Positions 20,440 through 30,564 of a DNA stretch of 64,000 nt are shown here, piece by piece. Position 1 is the stretch's first letter. Each line of letters starts with the position of its first letter. Both the position numbers and the translations under genes were made by a program. The notes beneath the pieces were generated by a model. It was not told where the DNA came from and did not search any database. It was given only the letters and a program-made list of their open reading frames with translations. Source of the stretch: Leptidea sinapis (lineage: Eukaryota > Arthropoda > Insecta > Lepidoptera > Pieridae); NCBI RefSeq assembly GCF_905404315.1, contig NC_066310.1, positions 1,550,001 to 1,614,000 on the forward strand. Reading direction: 5' to 3'.

Positions 20440-20641
20440 TCACAGAACAGATTAAAGAGATGTAATGTTTTTTATCTGTTCTGTGAATAAAATGATAACA
20501 GTTACTTAGAAAATGTATGTTCAATCAAATTTCGACCTACTTGTTTATAATGACTGTAGGAAAATAACATTATGGTGGGTCACGATTCAATTTTGTCATT
20601 ATTACTTGTAATCAATGAACGCATTGTTTTAAATGCGTTCA
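20440..20641. repeat. Two perfect short hairpins
   Basis: Hairpin 1 has arms TCACAGAACAGAT (20440-20452) and ATCTGTTCTGTGA (20474-20486). Hairpin 2 has arms TGAACGCATT (20616-20625) and AATGCGTTCA (20632-20641) around GTTTTA. Neither is followed by a T run that would suggest a Pol III terminator role. Function unknown. Confidence 0.6.
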
Positions 20642-20659
20642 CTGCTTGTCATGCCAACA

Positions 20660-20732
20660 TGTCGCCTTGAAGGTGACCTATAGACCGCCAGCGAGTAAGT
20701 AGTGATGCAGTATTTATCGGCACGGTGAACGT
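20660..20732 (+). repeat. Two-copy repeat, copy 1
   Basis: ATGTCGCC..AGGTGACCTATAGACC, CAGCGAGTAAGTAGTGA and a following GTGAACG match 51736-51812 in order. Outside this stretch the two loci differ. Origin unknown. Confidence 0.5.
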
Positions 20733-20747
20733 AAAACAAAACAGTGG

Positions 20748-21023
20748 ATGAGTTACCACAACCTGCAATATAAAATGAAAATATCGCTAAATGAGAAATC
20801 ATTTATATTAAAACCAGATTCTACACAGGACAGAAGACGAACTGAATTTAATTTTGAGTTGTTTGTGGGATTAACAGACATGATCGTATTTGAAGTTCAA
20901 TTATTATTATTGGACCTATCATTTGAAGGCTCTCTTCGTCGGTATCGTCATAAAATAAGCCCGGGGCAATTTGCGTCTAATAACTTAAACTATAAGCAAC
21001 AGCTATATTTAAATGTTGCCTAG
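20748..21023 (+). other. 91-codon ORF, unrecognised
   Basis: Open plus-strand frame following the two-copy repeat. The composition is protein-like (DRRRTEFNFELFVGLTDM..), but I recognise no domain. There is no promoter or splice evidence, and a chance frame is quite possible. Confidence 0.15.
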
Positions 21024-21062
21024 TCCTTTAGTAGTTACAAGATCCCTAACGATGTAATTCAG

Positions 21063-21319
21063 CCCTTTTCTGCCGTGAAACAATAATATGTAAATATTAT
21101 TGTCTTTCGGTCAGAAGGGCGCCGCAGCTTGTGAAATTACTGGGCAAATGAGACTTAACTTCTTATACCTCAAGAAGACGAGCGCGATTGTAGTCCCGCT
21201 CAGAATTTTTGAGGTTTTTCAAGAATCCTGAGTGGCACTGCGTTGTGATGGACAGGGCGTATCAATTACCATCAGCTGAACGTCCTACTCGTCTCGTTCC
21301 TTATTTTCATAAAAAAATG
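21063..21319 (+). mobile_element. SINE-A copy, 5'-truncated
   Basis: Starts at TTTTCTGCCGTGAAACAATA and ends TTATTTTCATAAAAAAATG. The small stem-loop reads AATAATATGTAAATATTATT, a variant in which both sides of the stem have changed together (see findings). Confidence 0.85.
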
Positions 21320-21640
21320 TAATTCAGACTGTATAAACATCTGTCAATGCTTGGGCCTGAGAGAGTCGAGAGTGTGTAGATTATGCAAAGGTGCCGATTG
21401 AACCCGTTGCACATTTAATGCAAATGTGGTCCTAAAATGCGTTACTGTGTTTCAATTCTTCAGCCGTTTGAGAAACGTCATCACACAAATAACAATCAAA
21501 GGAATCAATCTTAACAGTGAAAAACTGTAGAAGAAAAGGAAAGGGGTCTACATCAAATATTGAAACACCAACAGTTTCTAATGATGATTATATCTTGTCT
21601 TGTTATTGTTACTGTCTAAACTCTAAACAGTCAAGATTCT

Positions 21641-21865
21641 GATTTATGGCCGTTTTCAATAACGTATCTCTAGTTACGGATACATTGCTGTCACCGTTTA
21701 ATGACAAGATCTTATTTATCAATAGTTATGTCTAATAATATAGTTATAGTCCAATGCTTTATGTCGATAGGTTATTGAAATGTAAGTAAGCGCAAAAGGA
21801 TAGATTTGTCTACCTCTAGTAACTGAAACTAAAGATAGATAGGTTATTGAAAACGGCCGTAAATC
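21641..21865. mobile_element. MITE-G copy 2, inverted
   Basis: Ends GATTTATGGCCGTTTTCAAT and ATTGAAAACGGCCGTAAATC are inverted repeats, extending inward as AACGTATC / GATAGATAGGTT. Interior matches copy 1 (2342-2566) in reverse orientation. Confidence 0.75.
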
Positions 21866-22757
21866 AATCATAGTAAGTCACCATTACAAACACATAAGCT
21901 CTAAAATTTATAACAAAATAAGCAAAAGCTTATACATCTACACACTGACCTGAAACTTGACTCCTGATTAAAATCACTAGATTATGAAAATACAGAGAAA
22001 CTTGTTGAAGCCTTAAATATACATCACTCCCTGACACACCTTAAATTTTTTTATACACACCTTTATTTGCATAATGTGTGTATAAAATTTAACAAAAAAA
22101 TTCTATACGAATCAACACATTATCCAAAAAGGGCATGCAAATTACATTATCTCCACCTCATTATATAATAAAAAAATTCTCAGATTACAGCACATAATAT
22201 TTCATTGTTACATTATATTAGCATCTACACAAAATATACGTGTTATATACATATTATGTAGTCAAAGTTAAACATAAGATTATAAAAAAGAAAATCAAAA
22301 ATATAAAAAGTCTGATGCAGCATAAAAAAGTTAATTAACTAGCCATTAATATAATTGAATTTTAAAAGGACCGATATTTAAGATTTTAATAGCATCGGGA
22401 AGTTTATATAATATTTGAATACACATGACATGACACAGATGCAACTAACTTCACAATCACTATGTACATATCATTAACACTCACCGACACACCCAAAACT
22501 AAATATATTAATATATAAATTCCAAATCACATGTCCTGTACTATTGTTACTGTTTGTTATTAATTAGCTAACTCTGTTTACTATTTAGATCTTTGTGCAT
22601 GGAACATCATTCCTTATTGTATTCGGACAAGGGCGTTGCTAGCTGCACTACAGTTTATACTTTTGCAGCGATCAGCAAATTTTATTTATTTATTTTCATA
22701 AATTAGAGCATTGCCTGGTTCCATTACTTCATATGTATTAAAAAAGGGTGTTTGTAA
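21866..22757. other. AT-rich sequence with a hairpin
   Basis: TTTATACACAC (22050-22060) and GTGTGTATAAA (22076-22086) form an 11-bp perfect stem. No gene or repeat family is recognised in the rest. Confidence 0.45.
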
Positions 22758-23081
22758 GAAGTTATACTTCGGTCTAACGGAGCAAAAATCATTAAAATGA
22801 TTTATTCCTCGTGATTCTACATTTTTAGAAAGAACAATTTTGTTAAATCTTGCAAAAAGGCTTTGACAATTTATTATTAAATAATGAATACGGCTGTATG
22901 GGCTAAACCCTTTGCCTGTCTTAATAATGGTCGAAAAAACCAAAAAAAACGAATGACGCAAACGTCAGAAAAATTTTGGAACCAACTTCAACCTGTTACT
23001 TTTGTGTTACAGTGATGCGCGCGCATCTTAAAATTTCACTCTCATCATTTTTTCATAACGCGCCTAAAGAAGTATAACTTC
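22758..23081. mobile_element. MITE-H copy 1
   Basis: About 324 bp between GAAGTTATACTTC and GAAGTATAACTTC. Interior landmarks shared with the other copies: AAAATGATTTATTCCTCGTG, AGAAAGAACAATTTTG, CTTTGCCTGTCTTAATAATG, CGAATGACGCAAACGT and ACCTGTTACTTTTGTG. The 91-codon minus frame across it is an artefact. Confidence 0.8.
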
Positions 23082-23257
23082 AAAAATATTATCATTAAAG
23101 AGCGGGTAGCGACAGTATTAATTCACCGTGTTTGCGCATCAAACTATTAACAATGCCCTCTATTAAATCGATCACTTTTTATCTGTCTTAATGCATTAGC
23201 GACGCAGCATCTGCTCAATGTAATGGTAATGATGTCCATTGCTAATACATGATACAT

Positions 23258-23287
23258 AATCGATACGTTACACTCGATGTATCGATT
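23258..23287. promoter_or_regulatory. Two DRE-like boxes (candidate insect promoter)
   Basis: AATCGATA at 23258-23265 and TATCGATT at 23280-23287 each match 7 of 8 bases of the TATCGATA element bound by DREF at many insect housekeeping promoters. They sit in a GC-richer, non-repeat segment 150-180 bp upstream of a possible first exon. The link to transcription is inference. Confidence 0.35.
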
Positions 23288-23439
23288 GGTCGGCCGCGGG
23301 CGTCTTGCTGTCTGGAGTCACGTATCTACGTGTAAAGGTATCTGTTCACGCGCTTTGTGTAATGCGACTTGGAACACTGCGAATTTTGATTGACGTCTGA
23401 GAATTTAAATTGAGACACACACCTTCATACATTACATTC

Positions 23440-23515
23440 ATGAGGCAGATAATAGAAACCACCACTTGCGACGGTTTTGAAATATTTCCTGGCGTTACCA
23501 TCCGAATTATTTACG
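23440..23515 (+). CDS. Candidate first coding exon, gene unknown
   Basis: An ATG at 23440 opens 25 codons (MRQIIETTTCDGFEIFPGVT and five more) without a stop. They run into a strong splice-donor match, ACG/GTGAGT, at 23515/23516. The surrounding 23160-23530 segment belongs to no repeat family here, is GC-richer than its surroundings, and carries two DRE-like boxes upstream. I cannot find a matching downstream exon or recognise the peptide. It may be the 5' end of a host gene with long introns, or coincidence. Confidence 0.25.
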
Positions 23516-23579
23516 GTGAGTGTGGAAGACGCGACTACGGTAGTTAATAACTTTTGTTTTTTATTAATTTACATTTATT

Positions 23580-23813
23580 TTTTGACTTACTCGTGTAAGG
23601 CATTGACTATTTGACGTTTTATAATGTTTGATTTCTAAAACGATGAAAATGTAAATCTTGATTTAAGAGTGTGGCAATGAGTTTCTTCTACTTCTTCTCA
23701 TTAGCTCAACCCTTTACGAAGTAGCAGTAGATTTAAAAAAAATAACATTCATAAGTGTCTTTTCCGTGACCTACATGAATAAAGTGATCTTGATTTGATT
23801 TTGATTTGAATTG
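23580..23813 (+). mobile_element. LINE-D 3' end
   Basis: ACTTACTCGTGTAAGGCATT, AAAACGATGAAAATGTAAAT, CTTCTCATTAGCTCAACCCT, TTACGAAGTAGCAGTAGATT, then GACCTACATGAATAAAGTGA and a TTTGAT-type tail. Nearly collinear with 61199-61376. Untranslated sequence only. Confidence 0.75.
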
Positions 23814-24049
23814 ACCCTTTCATACAATGTATCTTTTCAGCTCAAGTAATTAATAGTGGGATACACGCCCAGAATATACTCTCAACACTTATACACGGAA
23901 AATTGAAGAACTCTAAGGATGTAGCGTCAGAGGTGATAAAAGTGCAATCATCATTCCTTTAATTTTGAGTTATTTTAGAGCCATCTAGCAATCAATTAAA
24001 GTTACAAACAATGCTTAAGAATTGACTTCAAATAGATAAAAACTTTTTT

Positions 24050-24371
24050 GAAGTTATACTTCTTTAGGCGCGTTATGAAAAAATTATGAAAGTGAAATTT
24101 TAAGATGCGCGCGCATCACTGTATCACAAAAGTAACAGGTTGAAGTAGTTTCTAAAATTTTCTGACAATTGCGTCATTCGTTTTTTTTTTTTGGTTTCTT
24201 CGACCATTATTAAGACAGGCAAAGGGTACAAACCCATACAGCCGTATTCATTATTTAGTAATTAATTGTCAAAGCCATCATGCAAAAATTTTACAAAATT
24301 GTTCTTTCTTAAAACTTAGAATAAATCATTTTAATGACTTTTGCTTCGTTAGGCCAAAGAAGTATAACTTC
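24050..24371. mobile_element. MITE-H copy 2, inverted relative to copy 1
   Basis: Begins GAAGTTATACTTCTTTAGGC and ends GGCCAAAGAAGTATAACTTC, with the same interior as copy 1 in reverse. Copies 1 and 2 flank the candidate promoter/exon segment. Confidence 0.8.
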
Positions 24372-24414
24372 TTGCGTGCATACATACTTATGTATGCACG
24401 CAACACACACACAC
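24372..24414. repeat. 14-bp hairpin plus CA run
   Basis: TTGCGTGCATACAT (24372-24385) and ATGTATGCACGCAA (24390-24403) form a perfect stem around ACTT, followed by a CA run to 24414. MITE-H copy 3 begins with half of this palindrome, so it may belong to the element's end. Confidence 0.6.
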
Positions 24415-24885
24415 TTTTATATATTTTTTTATAATCCAAAAAATTCTCAGTTAAGTATATGGAACTAAATTGATGCGAATTTCAGAATAGGTAATTGCAA
24501 AGTCGATTGTTTGAGGCAAGTTCAAAGATCACTTATCATTTTTCCGATGAACAAGTCATCCATTGGTACGAGGAAAACTGATGTTAAAATATGTTATTAT
24601 AAACTTTACCCTCTAATACTTGGAATTGATTGTACTTCTTCTTATCAATGCAACCTTCCTGTGTCACGTTTATTCAAATATTGAAAGTGATTTTAAGTAT
24701 GTTTTATGCAATATTGAATAATATCTTATTTATGAGATAATAATATATTCATCGTTGTTCGAAATAAGACTCGTACAGTTACGTAGTTGATGGCTGTTTT
24801 AAATGAATATTTGAAATTTGATTTTTGACATTCAACATAAACTTTGGTATTTTTTATTTTGATAATATGCAATTGTATAAAATTA
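24415..24885. other. AT-rich sequence, no feature recognised
   Basis: Nothing supportable. Confidence 0.45.
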
Positions 24886-25117
24886 TCTTAAATAATATAT
24901 ACGTCTAGATACAGCCTTTTGATGCTAGACAACTGATGAAAACAGGTCAGTTTTATTACTTTAGTGTGCTTGACAAGCTGCGTCTAACACTCCCGATTTA
25001 AGTATGTCACGTTGTGTTTGTATGCGTGCATTACTCAAAATAGAGAACAGTTAACCTCAATTTTTTGGGTGTTTTCACAGCTGACAGAGTCTATCTAGAC
25101 GTATAAATGATCTAAGA
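24886..25117. mobile_element. MITE-F copy 2
   Basis: Ends TATACGTCTAGATA (about 24898-24911) and TATCTAGACGTATA (about 25092-25105) are perfect 14-bp inverted repeats. They extend outward as TCTTA..AT and ATGATCTAAGA. The interior is collinear with 12204-12448. Non-coding. Confidence 0.75.
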
Positions 25118-25227
25118 TGATGATACTAATTGTTGAGAGAACCACACTTGTTGTAAAATTTGCTTGTATTAATTATTATTATATATATATTATATATATT
25201 AATTTGAAATATGGCCGCTTATTAAAA

Positions 25228-25530
25228 AACCAGTGGGAGGCTCCTTTGTACAGGAAGCCGGCTAGATTATGGGTACCACAACGGTGCCTATTTCTACCAT
25301 GAAGCAGTAATGTGTAAGCATTACTGTCTTTTGGTCTGAAGGGCGCCGTAGCTAGTAAAATTACTAGGCAAATGAGACTTAACATGTTATGTCTCAAGGT
25401 GACGAGCGCAATGGTTGTGCCGCTCAGAATTTTTGGGTTTTTCAAGAATCCTGAGCGGTTCTGTATTGTAATGGATAGGGCGAATCAATTACCAAAAGCT
25501 GAATGGCCTGCTCGTCTCGTACCTTATTTG
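25228..25530 (+). mobile_element. SINE-A copy, near full length
   Basis: CCAGTGGGAGGCTCCTTTGT through GCTCGTCTCGTACCTTATTT. Contains the canonical AGTAATGTGTAAGCATTACT stem-loop (25306-25325). The A-rich tail is missing. Confidence 0.85.
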
Positions 25531-25891
25531 TTGTATTTGACGATAAATTTGTAATATTGTGTCATATTGGAATTTTGAAAGCATAAATTTATAATATAAT
25601 ATGTCGTAACACGGAACGCCAGCACCATTTGAAACATATAGATCGTCTAATTTTACTCCTAAATGCCGAGTTATAGTGACAGGAAACATTGTTATAAAAT
25701 GACTCTAAAAAACCTAAGTCTGTTATTGAGTTAATTTCATTGACGTACAATGTAGTGTTATAATCACGACCAAAAATTTTCCGAAGCAAAACTATTTGAC
25801 TAGGCAATTAGGAGTCTAGTTGATTAGTATAAGTTCGTCAATTGTTACTTTTAAAATTGAAATGTTATCGTTTATATTCAACTAAATTTAA
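25531..25891. other. AT-rich sequence, no feature recognised
   Basis: Two 66-72 codon minus frames (25489-25689, 25589-25807) have no recognisable motif. Confidence 0.4.
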
Positions 25892-26291
25892 TATCACTTG
25901 GCGTTGCGTAGAGACGTTGCTTCATTGTGTCTACTACCGCATTAATCACGGGGAGTGTTCCGAAGAGCTGTTTCTGCTGCCGAATTCCACCATCGCACGA
26001 CACGCCACAAGTTAGTATATCATCCCCATCATCTGGATGTGTGGCGGTCCTCCACAGTACAGTTTTCAAGGAGCTTTCTTCCACGTACTACAAAGCTGTG
26101 GAATGAGTTTCTTTGAGCGGTGTTTCCGGGACGATACGACATGGGTACCTTCAAATAAAGCGCGTACACCTTCTTTAAAGGCCGGCAACGCTCATGGACT
26201 CTTCTGGTCTTGCAATAGAATGTGGGCAGCGGTGATCACTTAACACCAGGTGACCCGTACGCTCGTTTGTCTTCCTTTTCCGTAAAAAAAA
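25892..26291 (+). pseudogene. LINE-B 3' end, plus strand
   Basis: ATCACTTGGCGTTGCGTAGA, CACGGGGAGTGTTCCGAAGA, CACAAGTTAGTATATCATCC, GGATGTGTGGCGGTCCTCCA, CCACGTACTACAAAGCTGTG, GGGACGATACGACATGGGTA, GAATGTGGGCAGCGGTGATC, then the 3' UTR CACCAGGTGACCCGTACGCT and a poly(A) at about 26283-26291. The protein reading is broken by frameshifts. This is one of the most complete LINE-B tails and shows the element's 3' end clearly. Confidence 0.8.
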
Positions 26292-26968
26292 TAGCACATA
26301 TCTTGCTTATAATTGTAGGAACATATACATGCCAATAAGCTTCATTATATATTGATAGTTGTTGCTAAATACCTGAGGTACTGATTCACTACAAGTCTCT
26401 CAATTCCTAGAACATTATTCGTAGAAGCAACTCAACTGCACAATTACCAATTCTATCAGCATTACGTTATAGTATTAAGTTTTGTTAGACAATACTCCAT
26501 TGCGAACTAACTACTGAATATATTTCAATATTCGTGCGTTTCTTGCGCAGATTACTATCATACAGAGGCAGTGAGAATTTTTACTCAATACTTAAAAAGT
26601 CTTTCATCCTAAAGGACCATACTAAACTTAATAAAAAAAAGTTGAAACATTCACGTAAAGAAAGTAAAAATACTTACTTTATTCTTATTTATTATTTATC
26701 ATGTGCAACAAAAAAGAGTTTATTTTACGAATCATATTACAAAATATAAAAATAATCTGAATTCGAAAGAGTTAATAGTGGATGTAAACAGCTTTTTAAT
26801 TTCATTATATTGCAACTTGCTTGCAAATTGGTATATTCAGAGCTCTAACTCCTAAGTTACGATGATTTGTATGCATGTTCAAATATAACTTGTCAAAGTC
26901 AAATATTATTAAAATAAAATACCTACAGAATAGAACCACTTTTGAATTGTCAATAAAAATATTTCCAC
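26292..26968. other. AT-rich sequence, no feature recognised
   Basis: A 71-codon plus frame at 26534-26749 is low-complexity and lysine-rich. Nothing supportable. Confidence 0.4.
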
Positions 26969-27260
26969 TTAAGATTCCTAAAACTGTTAGCATTTTTAGG
27001 AATCTTAACTTATCTTTTTTAAGGGAAGGCAACAAGGAACAACCATCTATAATAATCGCTCGTACACGTAGTGTATCCTCTATCGTTGATCTACTCTGTG
27101 CAAGTATAAAGCCGCTCTAGCAAAGCCGGAGCACGTCGCATGTCAAATTAGCGTCGCGCGATGCGAGGCTGCTATATCGCTTATTACAACGCTTCTACGA
27201 TGACGGGAACATCCACCCTTATAACAGACGCTTGTATACCAAGTAGTTCTGCGAACTGTT
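26969..27260. other. 15-bp perfect hairpin and a CpG-richer patch
   Basis: TTAAGATTCCTAAAA (26969-26983) and TTTTAGGAATCTTAA (26994-27008) form a perfect stem around a 10-nt loop. About 50-250 bp downstream the sequence becomes GC- and CpG-richer (GCGTCGCGCGATGCGAGGCT). It contains a TATAAA at about 27104 and no recognised repeat. It may be regulatory sequence, but I have no proof. Confidence 0.35.
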
Positions 27261-27325
27261 TGGTTTGCTGCGTTCCATATTATATTATTACAAGACAAAA
27301 GTCAGTGCTTTCTTTTTGCTCTTAA

Positions 27326-27785
27326 TAGTGATTTTCATTATTATAACACTAGAAATAAGCTATTGCTTGTAACTTATTCTAGTAGGCTTCATAAGATACA
27401 TAGTAGCATTAAGAGTAAATGTATACACTTTTATAATAAAGTCCCAGCCACTGTTCAGGGATTATCTATGAATAAATTTAAATGTTTTATTAAAAATGGA
27501 TTTGTCGAAAATACTACTATTGCACAGCTGAATATCTAAGTGATCCGACAGCCTGGGACTAGATTATGATTATTTTATAGCAATAGCAATGACAGTACAA
27601 TATTGTATATTTCATAAAAAGAGCTAAAAAAAAGAATGCTGGGAGAGTTTCTTGCACCCTTCTTCTCTCTCAGAGCGACATTTGTTCCGAAGCGGTAGTA
27701 TCTAGTATATTAGAAATGACACCAAATAGAATTCTAAAGGAATCAATTTTGAGAAAATAAATCCCTTTTATGCCTTAAATATTAA
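27326..27785 (+). pseudogene. LINE-C C-terminus and 3' UTR
   Basis: Plus-strand reading: SIKSKCIHFYNKVPATVQGL, SMNKFKCFIKNGFVENTT, then after a frameshift TAEYLSDPTAWD and a stop. The UTR runs GAATGCTGGGAGAGTTTCTT, CAGAGCGACATTTGTTCCGA, AGCGGTAGTATCTAGTATAT to ATTTTGAGAAAATAAATCCC. A minus-strand copy at 53.95-54.34 kb begins at the same 5' point (TAGTGATTTTCAT). The protein ending places it beside LINE-E. Confidence 0.7.
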
Positions 27786-27817
27786 AAAATTATGTGTGTA
27801 CTTATGTATGCACGCAA

Positions 27818-28147
27818 GAAGTTACATTTCTTTGGCCTAACGAAGTAAAAATCGTTAAAATAATTTATTCCTCGTGCTACGTTTTTAGAAAGAACAATTT
27901 TGTAAAATTCTTACAAAGATGGCTTTGACAATTAATTATTAAATAATTAATGCGGCTGTATGGGCTTGAACCCTTTGCCTGTCTTAATAATGGTCGAAGA
28001 AACCAAAAAAAATAACGAATGACGCAAACGTTAGAAAATTTTATGAACCAACTTCAACCTGTTACTTTTGTGCTACAGTGATACGCGCGAATCTTACGAT
28101 TTCCCTCTCAACATTTTTTCACAACGCGCCTGAAGCAGTATAACTTC
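27818..28147. mobile_element. MITE-H copy 3
   Basis: Same orientation as copy 1: GAAGTTACATTTCTTTGGCC to GCGCCTGAAGCAGTATAACT. Preceded by TATGTATGCACGCAA, half of the palindrome next to copy 2. About 330 bp, non-coding. Confidence 0.8.
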
Positions 28148-28749
28148 AAAAACATTTTAGTCCTGTGCCACGATTATCGAAGTAAATGTATATTTTAATA
28201 ATAAGTGGGTGATTCAATAAGTTTTCAGATAAATAAAAAGTATTCAACATATAAGGACGATTTATATAAAATTATTTATTGAATACTCCTAATATCACAT
28301 TTCGAACGCTTTTCTTGATCCGCCATGTTAGAAACATTCATGTAGTTACTTCATGGACAATCACCTCCACGCATGAACCAAATTTACTTTTATTTTAGAT
28401 CACGGCTATAAATAAACTCAAACACAGCCAAGTTAGAGTTTCAAAACCACATTCCTCAACAGATTTTGTTCTGAAGGAAGAACGGGAATATGTGTTACAA
28501 TAACGTAACATAATTCCCCGAAGCCTTTCCTTGAGTTTTCTCGCCCGGAGAGCTTGAATAGCTTTTCATTTCATCATTTATTTGCAGTCATGGGTAAACA
28601 TAAGATGTTACCAACCACAATTTAAGTAGATTCCTTGACTGCATGCTGTAGCGTACAAATAATGTTTTTAGTTATGCAGTTTTCTGGTTGACATCCCGTT
28701 GCTCCGTTTTCATAAACAGATCTGATCGGGGGATCCCCCGACAATAAAG
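28148..28749. other. Unrecognised DNA
   Basis: No gene or repeat recognised. A perfect GGGGGATCCCCC palindrome lies at about 28728-28739. Confidence 0.4.
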
Positions 28750-29095
28750 CCTAAAGTACAGTTCAGACAGAACAGACTGTTTGGCGAGCTTTGTTTTCGT
28801 TGGACGTAAAGAAGTCGAGTTGAATAGATTTTTTCCATCATGCTCAGACCACTTACCCCAGAGATTAGTTTATTCCAGCATTCATATTCAAAAGGCTTAG
28901 TTGCGGACTCATGGAAATCAGCCCTTGTTCATCCAAAAAAAGACTGTTTGAATTTGGCTTACTAGAGGCCTCCAATTATGGAAGTCATCATTAACCACCA
29001 GTTCATGGTATACCTAGAGGGTCACCAAGTGATCAACGACGGACAGTACAGAGTTCTTCATGGTCGGTCGGTCTTTGGTCGGCGGGCGATCTAAA
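28750..29095 (+). pseudogene. Jockey-like RT N-terminal fragment, copy 1
   Basis: Plus-strand remnant of the start of a reverse-transcriptase domain: LFQHSYSKGLVADSWKSALV, HPKK.., then ..RPPIMEVIINHQFMVYLEGH, QVINDGQYRV. These correspond to the SWK-x-ALVxPIPKKGD, NYRPI-x-L and LxxHQ-xxDxQYGF region of Jockey-type RTs. The NYRPI motif is degraded and the catalytic YADD region is absent. A sister fragment lies at 30565-30960 on the same strand. Confidence 0.6.
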
Positions 29096-29109
29096 CTAAC
29101 ACATAAATG

Positions 29110-29228
29110 GGCTATCAAAAGCTGGCAACGCTCCTGTGTTGCAGGAGAATGTGGGCGGCGATGATCATTTAACATCAGGTGACCCGAACGCTACCTTGTT
29201 CTCCTCTTCCATAAAAAAAAAAAAACAA
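29110..29228 (+). mobile_element. LINE-B extreme 3' end
   Basis: AAAAGCTGGCAACGCTCCTG, GTTGCAGGAGAATGTGGGCG, GATCATTTAACATCAGGTGA, CCCGAACGCTACC, then TCCATAAAAAAAAAAAAA. Fewer than 120 bp of LINE remain, with an intact tail. Confidence 0.75.
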
Positions 29229-30026
29229 CATTTCACTTCTCATCCACGTCTGTCTGTTTGTACGCGATAAATTAAACTACTGAACTAATTTAAACATGTT
29301 TTTCACTAAAAGATGGATTAATGTGTAAGGTGCAGTTATGTACCGCTTCCCAAGTGAGGGTAAATAGTAAAATTTATAATTTTTGAAATTCAAAATCTCT
29401 TTTGATATTCCAGTTTTTGTCTGATGAACTAACTGTTCGAATAGGAAATATGCATAATTTCATTTATAAATTAATTTTGAAAAGTATTAAAAGCAGAAAA
29501 ATTATTTAAAAAACGTGTTAAATTTAGCCAACTAACGTGGACGTTTTAAGCCCTTAAAATTCTGATGCTTAAATAAATATAGATAAACCTCACTTAATAT
29601 ATTTATACATTCTAATGAAAAATACCATAATATTCATATAAATATTATTTTAATATAAATAAAATTCATATAAATATTTTATGAATTTTCTTTTGTGAGT
29701 CAGTATTACGCATGAAATGAACAATTAGTGGTTCTCGTAATTCTAACAAAGAGCTGTAATTAATGTTTAAGAACGTGTTACATTTAAAGCTTATTTAAAT
29801 GCAATGAAGATATAAAAATGCAATTTGTATGCGCAATTAAATTTTATCAATGTGCAATTAAATATACGCAATTGTACAGCATGCGGGTTATTCTTTTTTA
29901 GAATTATTCTGTAGAGTAATGTTAAAGAATTGTTTTCAAGAGTTCCGTAACGATACGACATTGAGTATGTTTATATCTGAAAATTTATTGAATTAGGCGT
30001 TACTTTGCGGAAATCCATAATTATAC
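29229..30026. other. AT-rich sequence, no feature recognised
   Basis: Nothing supportable. Confidence 0.45.
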
Positions 30027-30235
30027 AAATGATTTAAGTTTTCTTTAGTGTTAATTCCGTCAATATTTGTTTTTAAAACAATCACAAAAAAAATAACAAA
30101 ACAAACAAAGTCTCTTGCCAGATTTTGGCGAGACAACACGTCCTGAGGATGCCTCGTGTAGAGGCGAAACACGTGTCGAATTGTTTTAAAAACAAATATT
30201 GGCGGAATTAACACTAAAGAAAACTTAAATCATTT
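30027..30235. mobile_element. Foldback element, 56-bp arms
   Basis: The left arm (30027-30082, AAATGATTTAAGTTTTCTTT..) and right arm (30180-30235) are inverted copies that differ at one base (CCGTCAATAT versus CCGCCAATAT). The 97-bp middle contains GTCTCTTGCCAGATTTTGGC and GAGGATGCCTCGTGTAGAGG. No coding sequence. Such arms would give a long RNA hairpin if transcribed. Confidence 0.75.
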
Positions 30236-30564
30236 ATATGTTTATATCTATCATTTTGTACATAATGTTTGGTTTAGCGGGTGACTTAGGCCAAATTATT
30301 TTTTAATTATAATTATTTTTTTTTTGTTTATTTTCAATTCTATTTTCTGTTCTATTTTTATAACGTCCATTGCGCATTGGCCATTACCCTCGATTATGGA
30401 AGCGCTGAAATGATCCACCCACATACAAATGTGTTCTAGTCGGTTCGATTTCATAATTTGTACAATATGTAATGTTAATTCGACCCTCTTATACACACCT
30501 ACGAAGATATTTAAAGGTTGTGTTGTGAATTTAACCAACTCGGACTGAGCCAGCTTGGTCGACT
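30236..30564. other. Unrecognised DNA
   Basis: Overlapping 95-codon minus frames exist here but have no family features. Confidence 0.4.
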
